From positions 1-55,517 of the forward strand of contig JAJRVM010000173.1 in the NCBI GenBank assembly GCA_024277285.1: DNA of 55,517 bases, read 5' to 3'. The stretch is from Planctomycetota bacterium. GTDB lineage: Bacteria; Planctomycetota; Planctomycetia; Pirellulales; Pirellulaceae. Under the pieces are notes generated by a model. The model ran no database searches and had not been told where the DNA came from. It worked only from the letters and a program-made list of their open reading frames with translations. This document shows positions 41,943-51,834 of the stretch, piece after piece; the stretch's first letter is position 1; each line of letters starts with the position of its first letter. The position numbers and the translations under genes are program-made.

Positions 41943-43121
41943 ATGAAACACCAGCGCCCTCATTATGAAACGGTCGCCAAGCGGCGCGAGGCGGGCGGTT
42001 TTACGCTGCTGGAGATCATGATCGTTGGCGTGTTGACCAGCGTCTTGATGTTGGGCGTCTGGTCGCTGTTTCGTACCTGGGGCCGTTTGTACGAGCGAGG
42101 CGAGCGGCGTGTGCAGGCCGCTCAGCTGATCCGATCGCTGAGCGACCAGTTTGCTGACGACGTGCGCGCGGTGGCGTTTGTTATGCCCCGGAGAACGCTC
42201 ACTGGCAATCAAAGTGGCAGTGGCAGTCGGGCCAGCGGCAGTGGATCACGCGGCAGTGATCGGCAATCGACGGCCGGTAACCAGGCATTGGTTGGTGGTG
42301 CCGACTGGCTGGTCTTGGAGGTGCTGCAGACTCCGAATCCGTTCTTGATCACAGCGGACGATAGCGGTGCTGAAGACGATAGCTCGGCGAAGGCATCTTT
42401 GTACGCGCCCGAGTTGCAACGCGTGATCTACACGTTTCAGCCGCCGGCATCTGATGGGCTGAACAGCCTGTCACCAGGTGTCGAGGAGATGGCGGCGGCC
42501 GACGATACCGAACTGGTCGGTGGGAGTGAGGAAGATCGAGTTGAGCCATTCAGCGGGCTGTTGCGCATGGTGGTGCCGGTCGAGCAGTTTGAGGAGTTGG
42601 CGGCCGACGACAGTGACGCTGGCAGTTCGAGTCGTTCACTCGGCCTGAGTGATGTTGTTTGGCAGTTACGTGCGTTGGTAGTGGGTGAGTTGGATGGAAG
42701 TGATACGGGCGCGACGCTTGGTACTCAGTCGACAGCGCCAATGGGCGCGACGAGCTGGGATGCGCTGGGCATGATCGGCCAGGACAAAGTGGCGGAGGTG
42801 ATTTGGCTTGAGTTTCGATATTTCGATGGGGCATCGTGGAATAGCAGCTGGGACAGCCGAGCCGAAGGCCGGTTGCCGGTGGCGGTCGAGATGCGTTTTG
42901 AATTGAAGAAAGAGCGGTCGGCTGACGAGTCGGTCAGCGCCGACGGGGAAACGGAACTTGTGGACGATGGTTTCGGCGATTCGGACATGGCAAGCGAGTC
43001 GATGGGCGCCGGCAGCAGCTTGCTGGGGACGAGCGACATGGCTGACGCGAGCGCCAGTGAAGAGACGCCCTACTATCGCTGTTTCGTTTACCTGGGTCCT
43101 CGCGCCCAACGTGGCAAATAG
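41943..43121 (+). CDS. gspJ: Minor pseudopilin GspJ
   Basis: The 392-residue precursor starts at ATG 41943 with GGTGGAG upstream. The leader is 19 residues long and ends in EAGG-FTLLEIMIVGVLTSVLM, with Glu at +5. The following LFRTWGRLYERGERRVQAAQLIRSLSDQFADDV is typical of GspJ. Compared with the usual size of about 200 residues it is nearly doubled by low-complexity Ser/Gly/Asp-rich segments, for example a Gly/Ser/Arg run near 92-115. In other systems GspJ sits at the pseudopilus tip with GspI and GspK. Confidence 0.88.
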   Translation: MKHQRPHYETVAKRREAGGFTLLEIMIVGVLTSVLMLGVWSLFRTWGRLYERGERRVQAAQLIRSLSDQFADDVRAVAFVMPRRTLTGNQSGSGSRASGSGSRGSDRQSTAGNQALVGGADWLVLEVLQTPNPFLITADDSGAEDDSSAKASLYAPELQRVIYTFQPPASDGLNSLSPGVEEMAAADDTELVGGSEEDRVEPFSGLLRMVVPVEQFEELAADDSDAGSSSRSLGLSDVVWQLRALVVGELDGSDTGATLGTQSTAPMGATSWDALGMIGQDKVAEVIWLEFRYFDGASWNSSWDSRAEGRLPVAVEMRFELKKERSADESVSADGETELVDDGFGDSDMASESMGAGSSLLGTSDMADASASEETPYYRCFVYLGPRAQRGK

Positions 43122-43152
43122 GAGTGGCATTGGCTCGGTTCGCGATCGAGTT
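43122..43152. repeat. Partial copy of the gspI palindromic element
   Basis: It starts right after the gspJ stop. The 25 bases 43128-43152 match 41168-41192 at 22 positions (shared TTCGCGAT core). It is probably a decayed fragment of the same element. Confidence 0.6.
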
Positions 43153-43217
43153 ACTCTGGTTGATGACACGTTTCAGGACGAGTTTCGCGAAGTTGGTTGG
43201 TGCCATGGAATCGAGCC

Positions 43218-44843
43218 ATGGAATTGAAACGGATGAGCGTCATGTTTGGGCCTAACAACGACAACGCAACGATTCGGTTCGCTCCTTCGGAGCGGCCGCG
43301 TCGCGGCGTGGTCATTTTGGTCGTGACGGTCGTGATTCTGTTGGTCAGTCTGGCGGCCTATGGTTTCTTGACCTTAATGCAGACCGAGAACAAGGCGGCG
43401 TTAGCGCGGGGTGATCAGCTGCAGGCCCAGGCGGTCGCGGCATCGGGACGCGAATACCTGGCATCGATCCTCGAGTTGCCGCGTAGCGCGCGACCCCCTG
43501 GTGCGACGCGGGATGACATGGCCGAGTTGTTCGGGAATATTCTGGTCGATGGCGACGCGGATGCGGTGGATGCGGCGGACGCCGGCGTGCGGCTGGGGCG
43601 TTTTTCGATCCTTGCTCCGAGTCAGACTGACGACGCACTCGGAGCCGGCGCGGGTCGAAGCTGGCGGTTTGGCTACGAGAACGAATCGGCGAAGCTCCAT
43701 CTGGGGCTGCTTGTTGATCTTGAGCGGGGCGATCCTGGTGCGGGACGCGCCGCGCTGTTGAACCTGCCGAACATGGACGAATCGACCGCCGACGCGATAC
43801 TCGATTGGGTCGATTCGGATGACCAGGATCGAGATCAGGGTGCCGAATCGGAGTACTATTCCGGGCTCAGTCCACCACGCCAGCCACGCAACGGCGTTCC
43901 GCCCACACTCGACGAGCTACTATTGGTCAAGGGCGTGACAAGGGAGAAACTGTTCGGTATCGATCTCAACATCAACTTTCAGGTCGATGGGTGGGAGGAA
44001 GAGCTGGCGCGCCAACAGGCGGAATCGTCAAGCGAAGTGACGACACCCTGGTGCCGATACTTGACGGTACATAGCGCCGAACGCAATGAGACTTACGATG
44101 GGCAGCCACGCATTCGACTGAACCAGCCCGACATGGTGTCGTTACATCGTGAACTTAGCGCAGCTTTCGGGGCAAGTTGGGCGAATTATATCGTGGCTTA
44201 CCGCCAGCATGGTGCGTATCGCGGATCGAGTGAAGGACAGGACGCGTCCGAGATCCCGTTCGATGCACGGGATGCTGCCACCATTCGCTTCCGTTCGCCT
44301 TTGGAATTAATTGGAACACGCGTGGCGATCCCCATTGCGCAAGGAAGTGGCAAGCCAAAAGTAACGGTGTTCAACAGTCCCTTCCTCGATGATCCCGGAC
44401 AGATGCGCGAGTACTTGCCGCGGCTGATGGATGGTGTGACGATCGCAAGTGACGCTCGATTGTCAGGGCGGATCAATATCAACTTGGCTCCGCCGGAGGT
44501 ATTGGCGGCGTTGCCCGAGATCGATATGGCACTGGCCGACCGTATTGTCTCGGCGCGTGGCATGCCCGCCGAGGACGACCTGAGCGGTCAGAATGCAGTC
44601 TGGCTGTTGCTTGAGGGAATTGTGGAACGGGAAGCCATGATGCGATTAGAGCCGTACGTGACCACGGGGGGGGACGTCGGGCGTGCCCAGATTATCGGTT
44701 ATTACGACCGGCGCAGCCCAATCATGCGGTTCGAAACGGTCATTGATGGTACCGGTCTTCCCGCTCGGCAATTATACTACAAGGACCTGCGCCGATTGGG
44801 GCGGGGAGTGGTCGATGAGGTGATGAGCATCACCGAGCAGTAG
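43218..44843 (+). CDS. gspK: Minor pseudopilin GspK
   Basis: GspK caps the pseudopilus tip and lacks the +5 glutamate, as here: RPRRG-VVILVVTVVILLV. With ATG 43218 the precursor has 541 residues and a 30-residue leader; ATG 43233 or 43242 would shorten it, and the ribosome site does not decide. The body has the two helix-hairpin-helix-like segments of GspK: LLNLPNMDESTADAILDWVDSDD and a later LNLAPPEVLAALPEIDMALADRIV. It ends with ARQLYYKDLRRLG. It is larger than the usual 320 or so residues. Confidence 0.9.
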   Translation: MELKRMSVMFGPNNDNATIRFAPSERPRRGVVILVVTVVILLVSLAAYGFLTLMQTENKAALARGDQLQAQAVAASGREYLASILELPRSARPPGATRDDMAELFGNILVDGDADAVDAADAGVRLGRFSILAPSQTDDALGAGAGRSWRFGYENESAKLHLGLLVDLERGDPGAGRAALLNLPNMDESTADAILDWVDSDDQDRDQGAESEYYSGLSPPRQPRNGVPPTLDELLLVKGVTREKLFGIDLNINFQVDGWEEELARQQAESSSEVTTPWCRYLTVHSAERNETYDGQPRIRLNQPDMVSLHRELSAAFGASWANYIVAYRQHGAYRGSSEGQDASEIPFDARDAATIRFRSPLELIGTRVAIPIAQGSGKPKVTVFNSPFLDDPGQMREYLPRLMDGVTIASDARLSGRININLAPPEVLAALPEIDMALADRIVSARGMPAEDDLSGQNAVWLLLEGIVEREAMMRLEPYVTTGGDVGRAQIIGYYDRRSPIMRFETVIDGTGLPARQLYYKDLRRLGRGVVDEVMSITEQ

Positions 44844-44954
44844 GGCTGTCAACTCACCACGAGTTTCTGCTCGGATAGCAATGGTCGGTTCTCGTTGGAC
44901 GCGAGGTTTTGCGCAAGAGAGCATGTCTTTTTCCGCGAGTAGCACAGGCACACC

Positions 44955-46544
44955 ATGAAAAAAATAACGCTACGCAAATCGGTGGTCGCCGCGCAATGGG
45001 GCGACGCGACAGTCGACTACGTCGTCGCCGATCGGCAAGCGGGGAAAATCCACATTCTCGCGGCGGGCCTGTTGCGCTGGGGTGATCCGCCGAACGATCA
45101 AGAGGGTGAGCCCCAGGAAGCCGAATCGAGCCATCCTCGTTCGCCTGGCGAGGCGTTGGCGGCCGAGTTGCGACGGTTGGGACAGCGTCGCGCGGACTTG
45201 GTGGTGGCTTTGGGACGTGGCAGTGTCGATGTGATTCCGCTGCAGTTGCCTCCCGCCGCCGACGTGGAATTGCCGACGTTGGTGAACAATCAGGTGATGC
45301 GCGATGCGGGCGAGATTGCAGAGACGGGGGTCGTCGATTTCGTCGCGGTTCCCGCCCAAGCCGACGAACCACGCACCGGGTTCGCCTTTGCGGTTGACAC
45401 TGTGGCGATTGAGCGAGTGAAGGAGGAGGCAGAGAAGGCCGGGTTGAAGGTGGCGGCGATCGCCTACCGTCCGTTGGCCTCCGTTGCTTTGTTGCACCGT
45501 GTCGTTCCCCAGTCGCCGCGCACCATGATCCTAGTGACGCTGCACGATCGTGAGGCAGATATTTCGATCGTGCGCAACGGTGCACTCATCTACACCCGAA
45601 CCGCTCGGTTAAGTGAAACACACAACGTCGGTGACATTGCCGCACAGTTGGCGATGGAAGTACGACGTTCGTTGGCTGCGGCGTCGCTGGCACCGGACAC
45701 GGAATCGCAACATCTCTATATGTTCGGTGCGTTACGCGAAACGGAACAGATGGTGCAGGACCTGGCCGAGGAGTTGTCATTGCCGGCTTCGCTGTTGGAT
45801 CCGTTGCGCACCGAGCACGTGGATGGGCCGACGCCCGAGAGTGTCGGCCGGCTAACGCCGCTGCTCGGGATGGTCCATGAGCACTATGACAATGCTCATG
45901 CCGTCGATTTCCTGCACCCGAAAGAACCACCACCACCACCCAACTACGTGCGCCGCGCCGGGTTCTATGCGGCGGCGGCACTCGTCGTCCTGGCGATCGG
46001 TGGTTACATGGTGGTCGACGCGCGCAGCCAGGCGAGTGAACGGGTCAAAGAACTGAGGGCCTCGTTGAAGAAAACGACGCAGCGACTGGACAAGGTCAAG
46101 AAGAAACAAGCGGTCGTCGATGCCGTTTTGCAGTGGGAAAGCGACAACGTTAATTGGCTTGATGAGTTCTACGACTTGGCGCGCCGTTTTCCCTCGGGCC
46201 GTGACGCGATGGTGCGGCGATTTTCGATCCGACCGGGGCGTGGCGGTGCGAGTGTTATCAACATGAACGTCAATGTTCGTGATCCCGAAGTGGTGACGAT
46301 GATGGGCGACAATCTGCGCGATGATTATCATGACGTGCGCAGCAAAGGCGTGTCGGAACAGTCGGCTTCAACCGACTATCCATGGCAATTCGAAACGCAG
46401 ATCACCTTGCGGCCGCGTGACAAGCAAGAGTATCAACACGACGAACCAGATGATCCACCCAACAAGAAGACCGACGCCGATATCGCTGCAACACCGTTTA
46501 ACCGCCACGCCCAACGGGCTGCGCGCTACACCAACTGGCCTTAG
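44955..46544 (+). CDS. gspL: GspL-like protein (PilM/PilN-type fusion)
   Basis: GspL is the bitopic protein that recruits GspE to the inner membrane. In this 529-residue product residues 1-320 have an actin-like PilM fold pattern, with repeated GKIHILAAG, LVVALGRGSVDVIPLQLP and VRNGALIYTRTARLSE strands. A proline run (PPPPPNY) precedes one transmembrane helix (about 335-355), then a coiled coil (about 360-395) and a small PilN/ferredoxin-like periplasmic domain. This matches GspL organisation. It begins 111 bp after gspK at ATG 44955. Confidence 0.85.
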   Translation: MKKITLRKSVVAAQWGDATVDYVVADRQAGKIHILAAGLLRWGDPPNDQEGEPQEAESSHPRSPGEALAAELRRLGQRRADLVVALGRGSVDVIPLQLPPAADVELPTLVNNQVMRDAGEIAETGVVDFVAVPAQADEPRTGFAFAVDTVAIERVKEEAEKAGLKVAAIAYRPLASVALLHRVVPQSPRTMILVTLHDREADISIVRNGALIYTRTARLSETHNVGDIAAQLAMEVRRSLAAASLAPDTESQHLYMFGALRETEQMVQDLAEELSLPASLLDPLRTEHVDGPTPESVGRLTPLLGMVHEHYDNAHAVDFLHPKEPPPPPNYVRRAGFYAAAALVVLAIGGYMVVDARSQASERVKELRASLKKTTQRLDKVKKKQAVVDAVLQWESDNVNWLDEFYDLARRFPSGRDAMVRRFSIRPGRGGASVINMNVNVRDPEVVTMMGDNLRDDYHDVRSKGVSEQSASTDYPWQFETQITLRPRDKQEYQHDEPDDPPNKKTDADIAATPFNRHAQRAARYTNWP

Positions 46545-46569
46545 CTTACGGGCCATCTTTCCATTTCTG

Positions 46570-46590
46570 GAGAGTTGAGAGTTGAGAGTT
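46570..46590. repeat. 7-bp microsatellite (GAGAGTT)3
   Basis: Three perfect copies of GAGAGTT follow the gspL stop. It is related to the array at 41696-41730. Confidence 0.85.
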
Positions 46591-46690
46591 GATTCGGCGC
46601 GAGGCGTGATGATCGCGCGCCGCAGCTATAGCCAGACTAGGACGAGACGAACCGCACGGTTGCCTCGATTGATCCAAGAGAGCGAAACTG

Positions 46691-47614
46691 ATGAGCAGCA
46701 CGGCCAATACCAAACGAAATCGCTGGCTACTTGGGGCGCTCGGAGCCATGGTCCTTTTCTATTTCGGCGACATGGCGTACACCAAACTGTATGAAGAGCC
46801 GACCGTTAAGAGTGCCAAGCTTGAAGAGCAATTAACCAAAAAGATCCAAGCGAGCAAATTGGCTCTGGCAAAATCCAAACGAGCGGCTCAGCAACTTGAG
46901 CAATTAGAACAGAAGTCGCTTCCCTGGGACTCGGAAATGGCACGTTCGCGCTACCAGGCGTGGCTGCTGCAATTGGCCAAAGATGCGAAGCTCAAAGGGA
47001 CCAGTGTCGATTCAAACGAACCGGTATCGGTGACCAAGACGTTTCGCGGTTCGAAAAAACCGATCTTGCTGAGCAAGCGGTTTGGTTTTTCGCTGCGGGG
47101 GCGTGGCGATCTTGGGCAAGTTACGAAGTTCCTGTATGAATTCTATCGTGGTGGGCATCTGCACAAAATACGCACGATGAATCTGAACCCGGTGGGACAA
47201 GGGCAAGAGGTTGATCTGAGTATTTCGATTGAGGCGCTGGCCTTGCCCAATGCGGATCGCGAGGCGGAACTGACATCGCTGGTGTCCGAAGAGCTTGCGC
47301 TGCATGACGTGCGCGACTACCAGCTAATCGCGCGACGTAATTTCTTTGGCCGCGGTGGGACTCACTCAGCGTGGAAACAGATCCGCCTCTCCGCCGTTAC
47401 GTCTGACGTGCGCGGAGTGGGAGAAGCGTGGTTCAAGGTGGCTGACCTAAGCAATACGGTCATGCTACCTGTTGGCCAGTCGCTGGCGCGATCCTCGTTC
47501 GACATCTTGGTCGTCTCGCTTGACGACAGCAGTGCCACGGTTAGTGTCGACGGCCAGCTGTACCGCATCGCGATCGGCCAATCGCTTGCCGACGCGGTGC
47601 CAGTGACAAAATAG
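46691..47614 (+). CDS. gspM: GspM-like protein with GspC-like C-terminal domain
   Basis: The 307-residue product has one N-terminal transmembrane helix (about 12-29), a coiled coil (about 38-75) and a ferredoxin-like PilO/GspM domain (about 85-185). The C-terminal 100 residues are different: YQLIARRNFFGRGG opens a small beta domain with FKVADLSNTVMLPVGQSL and VDGQLYRIAIGQSL, resembling the homology region of GspC that binds the N0 domain of GspD. No separate gspC is in the locus, so this protein may do both jobs. That is inference from pattern, not from a search. Confidence 0.75.
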   Translation: MSSTANTKRNRWLLGALGAMVLFYFGDMAYTKLYEEPTVKSAKLEEQLTKKIQASKLALAKSKRAAQQLEQLEQKSLPWDSEMARSRYQAWLLQLAKDAKLKGTSVDSNEPVSVTKTFRGSKKPILLSKRFGFSLRGRGDLGQVTKFLYEFYRGGHLHKIRTMNLNPVGQGQEVDLSISIEALALPNADREAELTSLVSEELALHDVRDYQLIARRNFFGRGGTHSAWKQIRLSAVTSDVRGVGEAWFKVADLSNTVMLPVGQSLARSSFDILVVSLDDSSATVSVDGQLYRIAIGQSLADAVPVTK

Positions 47615-47789
47615 CCAACGCAGCGCCGCCGGGCCGACCCAACGGGGCCGCCTTGCCCCGACAGACCGGTCGCTTTTGGCATTGACACGTGTTGATGGAT
47701 GGCCTAATGTCCCGCCGCTTGTCGTGGCGCAGAGTTCTCTTCGCGCGCCTTGATCTTCAACTTATCTGTGACGCCAAAGGCGTAATGAC

Positions 47790-50700
47790 GTGAACAGGGT
47801 CCCAAAGAATGGATTCGTGTGGGCTGCGCTCTGCGCTGTTCTCGCAGTCGGACTGATGACTACATGTGCCGACGCACAGAACGTGGGGCGGGCTCAATAC
47901 GAAGTCTACCGTTGCCGGCACAAGTCTGCGGCCGAAGTCGAAAAGTTGCTCAAAGACCTGCTGCCACTCAATGATCCGAATGTCCACCTGGTCGTGGACC
48001 ATGAATCGAATGCGCTGTTGCTGCGCGGCGGTCCCGACGTTCAGAAAGTGGCTGCGAGTCTATTGCAGCACGTGGATCGGCCGGCACCTGTGGCGGCGTC
48101 TAGCGCGCCGACGGGAATGGTGGTCCAGGTCTATCGTAGCCCTCCAGGGCAGTTGGATCGCTGGCTGGGGACCGTGCGCGCGCTGTGCGGTGATGCAACT
48201 GGCGTGAAAGTGACCGTTGCCCGTGATTCAAACCAGATCATTGTGCTCGGCCCGCAAACGTTACACCAACAAATCTCCTATCGACTCAACCAAAAAGTGA
48301 GCCAACCGTCCATCGGACCGGCTTCGCAAACTGGAACACGACAGGCTGGAACACGTAGTGCCGTGTCAACGCCCGCAGCCCGTGCACAACTCGGTGCGAT
48401 GCTCAACGAACGACCGCCGATGCGGCGGTTGCCCGGTGCGCCGGCCTTGCATCGCCAAGGCGCAGCGTCGGTCGGTGCTGGGGCACCGAGCGTCGAAGTC
48501 GACCGCATTCTACATCTTCGGCAGGTGGCAACGGCAGATCTCGAGCGCCGGTTGATCGCGTTGTTTGGCCGTCGTCTGCGCGCCATGCGGCGCGACGGGC
48601 GCGAGGTCTTGGTACTGCCGATTGACGAACATCGCGCGATTGAATTTCAGCTGGATCACGGTCGCAACCTGCTACTGGTTCGTGGCCCGGACAGCATTGT
48701 CCAGCAATTCAGCCAACTCGTCGATGCGATTGACGCCGGCGGCCGTCCGGGTCAACGGACGGAAGCGTTACATGTCGAGCGGACTTCGGATGGTCAGCTT
48801 CAGGAGGCGGTCGATGCGTATCGCGGCCGCACACCGACGCCCGGTGTGGGTGGTACCTTGTCGGGCGACCAGACGAGCTACGTACATTCGAGTGGCGTAC
48901 GGTTAGTGAATTACTTGTACCAACAGCCGGGTGTGGGAACAGGTGGGACGGCGGGTGCCGCTGCCGGGGACGGGCTCGGTTCTTCCGTGGTTCCCAACGT
49001 TCCGGGGCTGAACGACCTGGAGGTGCAGACACTACCCGATTTGGACGTGATCATTTTGCGTGGCCGCGACCAGGACGTCGAGCAGTTGACGAAGATCATT
49101 CGTGAGTTGGAGCGGCTCAGTGCCGAGACGATCCCGAAGATCCACATGTATCATCTCAAGCATACGCGCGGTGAATCGATCAATGAGATCATCAACGACG
49201 TTCAGGAAGAGCTTGTGGGGCGGCGTCAAGGACGCGTATCGGTAACGCCGCTGGTCAAACCGAATTCGTTGTTGTTGATCGGGTGGGGTGAAGCGGTCGA
49301 TGCGATGATCGAACTGATCTCGAAACTGGACCGGCCCGTGCCGCCCGAATCGCAGTTTGCCGTATTCCCGTTGAAACATGCCGCGGTTACGACCGTGCAG
49401 CAGACGATAACTCAGTTTTTTGGCTCGCGTTCCGGTTTGGGACCACGTGTGGAAACGGCCGCCGACGCACGGACCAACAGCCTAATTGTCTATGCCGCGC
49501 CACGCGACATGGTCGAAGTGCGGCGGCTGGTCACCGAGTTGGACGTGCCATCTAGCGAGGCGGTGAATCGAGCACGGATATTTCGCGTCCAGAACGCGTT
49601 GGCTACGGACGTCGCGACGACGTTACAACTGACGATTACGGCGGCGCAGAGTGGCCAGAACGGCCGTTCCGCCGTGCTTGAGTTGATGGCGATCGATCAG
49701 CGAGGCCAGGAAGTCATACGATCGGGGATGCTGAATGATGTCAGTATCACGCCCAATGCACGTAACAACACGCTGATTGTCACCGGGCCATCCGACGCGA
49801 TGGCGTTAATTGAAGCCTTCATTGAACAGCTCGATACGCCGGGTGACCGGGCGCAGATCAAAGTGTTCCGTGTGCTCAACGGTGATGCGACGAATCTGGT
49901 TTCGATGCTTCGTTCGCTGATGCCATCACAGGTCGGTCAAGCGCCACTGGGGCCGCAACTGCCGACTGCTCCGGACGAAGAGTCGCTGGCACCGCTACGG
50001 TTTTCGGTCGAAATGCGCAGCAACAGCATTATCGCCATTGGCTCGGAAGGCGACTTGCGAATCGTTGAGGCACTGCTGAGCCGGCTGGATCAAAACGAGT
50101 CGATGAACCGTAAGAACGCCGTCTACTTGCTCAAGAACTCTCCCGCCGTCGATGTCGCCACGTCGATTAACGAATTCTTGCGTAGCCAACGCACGCTTGA
50201 AGCGGCCGAACCAGGCCAGTCGAATCCATTTCACGACCTGGAGCGTGAAGTGATCGTCGTGCCTGAACCGGTCGGTAATCGACTGATTGTCAGCGCCACA
50301 CCACGGTACTTCGACGAAATCACTCAGTTGATCGAGAAGCTGGACGAGCCGCCGGCCCAGGTTGTGATCCAAGCGCTGATCGCCGAGATTATCCTGGGTG
50401 ACCGTGATGAATTCGGTGTGGAGCTGGGGCTGCAAGACTCCGTACTGTTTGATCGCAGTTTGTTGGGTGATCTGTTGACCACCGTCAACTCCGGGCAAAT
50501 TTCGGATCCGAGCGGGATTCTGACATCGACGCAGGAGATCATCCAAGCAGCTACCAACACTCCCGGCTACGAGTTCAATAACCAGAGCATCGGCAACAGT
50601 GGCAGCGACTCCGCCCTGAAGGGCAGCAAGACGCTTGGCAGTCAGGCGTTGTCTAGCTTTGATCTGGGGCGTCTTAATGACGACGCCGGGTTCGGCGGGT

Positions 50701-51743
50701 TGGTGCTGGCCGCGAGCAGTCGGAATATCAGCATCCTGATCCGGGCCATGCAGGAAGATCGCAGGATGAGGATTCTCAGTCGCCCGCTCGTCCGCACACT
50801 CGATAATCAACCGGCTTACATCCAGGTTGGCCAACGCGTACCGCGGATCATTGGTACGACTCTGGGCGTCAACGGCCAATCGAATCAGATCAGCTTGGAA
50901 AACGTCGGCCTGATCCTTGGGGTCACGCCGCGAATTAGTCCGGACGGAAACGTCGTGATGGAGATCGATGCTGAAAAATCGAAGGTCGGCCCCGAGGACG
51001 AAGGGATTCCGGTCGGCACCTCTGTCGATGGCACTGTCATTCGATCGCCACGCGTCGACACCATCACTGCGCAAGCAACCGTGAGTGTCGCTGATGGTGA
51101 AACGGTCGTTCTGGGCGGCATGATTGCGACCGAGATCGAAACCATTGCCCGACGCGCACCCTATTTGGCAGATATTCCGGTGTTAGGGCATCTGTTTCGC
51201 TACGATTTCAAGACTGAACGTCGCGCCGAGATGCTTATCATTTTGACGCCGCACGTGATTCGGAACCAGGCGGATGCCGAACGAATCAAGCAGGCTGAGT
51301 TCGCTCGGATGAGCTGGTGTGCGGCCGATGTATACGACCTGTACGGCGATGTTGGCATGGACTTCCAAACGAATATGGCGGTGCCGACCGATGGCGTGGG
51401 GACTGAAGTGATCTACCCAGACCAAACGCCGCTCGGTAGCGAGTTGTCGGAACCGGGTGCGTCGGCCATCGAGCAACCTCGGGAAATGTCGCAGGATCGC
51501 CTCTTGCCGCAACCTGATGGCCAGCTCAACGGCCAATTCAACCGTCGTTTTAACGGCGCGCCGAACACGAACGTGCCGCCTAACAGTAGTCTACAACCGC
51601 CCGTGAATAGTAATTTGCTGCCACCCCTACAAAGTAACCCACCGTTGCCGCCGAACGATCGTTCACAGCCGATCGCGCCACCCCCGTTGCCGGCCGCTCC
51701 GCAAGGAGCGCCACGCATCGATATTCCAACTGGTGGGCGTTAA
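47790..51743 (+). CDS. gspD: Type II secretion secretin GspD, enlarged
   Basis: GspD forms the outer membrane gate. The 1317-residue protein is about twice the usual size. A signal peptide (about 1-30) starts from GTG 47790. No STN/N0 domain is obvious; the first unit (VGRAQYEVYRCRHKSAAEVEKLL) is already secretin-N-like, and about eight or nine such units follow to about 850. The secretin domain begins near 857 with QVVIQALIAEIILGDRDEFGVELG and contains RPLVRTLDNQPA, the segment ADIPVLGHLF (about 1127) and LIILTPHVIRN. A Pro/Asn/Gln-rich tail of about 160 residues ends the protein. No separate pilotin is identified. Confidence 0.95.
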   Translation: MNRVPKNGFVWAALCAVLAVGLMTTCADAQNVGRAQYEVYRCRHKSAAEVEKLLKDLLPLNDPNVHLVVDHESNALLLRGGPDVQKVAASLLQHVDRPAPVAASSAPTGMVVQVYRSPPGQLDRWLGTVRALCGDATGVKVTVARDSNQIIVLGPQTLHQQISYRLNQKVSQPSIGPASQTGTRQAGTRSAVSTPAARAQLGAMLNERPPMRRLPGAPALHRQGAASVGAGAPSVEVDRILHLRQVATADLERRLIALFGRRLRAMRRDGREVLVLPIDEHRAIEFQLDHGRNLLLVRGPDSIVQQFSQLVDAIDAGGRPGQRTEALHVERTSDGQLQEAVDAYRGRTPTPGVGGTLSGDQTSYVHSSGVRLVNYLYQQPGVGTGGTAGAAAGDGLGSSVVPNVPGLNDLEVQTLPDLDVIILRGRDQDVEQLTKIIRELERLSAETIPKIHMYHLKHTRGESINEIINDVQEELVGRRQGRVSVTPLVKPNSLLLIGWGEAVDAMIELISKLDRPVPPESQFAVFPLKHAAVTTVQQTITQFFGSRSGLGPRVETAADARTNSLIVYAAPRDMVEVRRLVTELDVPSSEAVNRARIFRVQNALATDVATTLQLTITAAQSGQNGRSAVLELMAIDQRGQEVIRSGMLNDVSITPNARNNTLIVTGPSDAMALIEAFIEQLDTPGDRAQIKVFRVLNGDATNLVSMLRSLMPSQVGQAPLGPQLPTAPDEESLAPLRFSVEMRSNSIIAIGSEGDLRIVEALLSRLDQNESMNRKNAVYLLKNSPAVDVATSINEFLRSQRTLEAAEPGQSNPFHDLEREVIVVPEPVGNRLIVSATPRYFDEITQLIEKLDEPPAQVVIQALIAEIILGDRDEFGVELGLQDSVLFDRSLLGDLLTTVNSGQISDPSGILTSTQEIIQAATNTPGYEFNNQSIGNSGSDSALKGSKTLGSQALSSFDLGRLNDDAGFGGLVLAASSRNISILIRAMQEDRRMRILSRPLVRTLDNQPAYIQVGQRVPRIIGTTLGVNGQSNQISLENVGLILGVTPRISPDGNVVMEIDAEKSKVGPEDEGIPVGTSVDGTVIRSPRVDTITAQATVSVADGETVVLGGMIATEIETIARRAPYLADIPVLGHLFRYDFKTERRAEMLIILTPHVIRNQADAERIKQAEFARMSWCAADVYDLYGDVGMDFQTNMAVPTDGVGTEVIYPDQTPLGSELSEPGASAIEQPREMSQDRLLPQPDGQLNGQFNRRFNGAPNTNVPPNSSLQPPVNSNLLPPLQSNPPLPPNDRSQPIAPPPLPAAPQGAPRIDIPTGGR

Positions 51744-51751
51744 CGAGTATG

Positions 51752-51790
51752 TTACGCCGCACGGAGTGCGGTGGCACAGTGCGTCAGGTC
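51752..51790. repeat. Dispersed hairpin repeat, copy C (inverted)
   Basis: Read on the minus strand, it gives GACGCACTGTGCCACCGCAC-TCC-GTGCGG, the same layout as copy A at 25366-25396. It lies between gspD and the lipoprotein gene. Confidence 0.7.
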
Positions 51791-51834
51791 TTTTGATAGA
51801 ACGAATTCCTACGTTACCGCAACGGATTGCGTCG

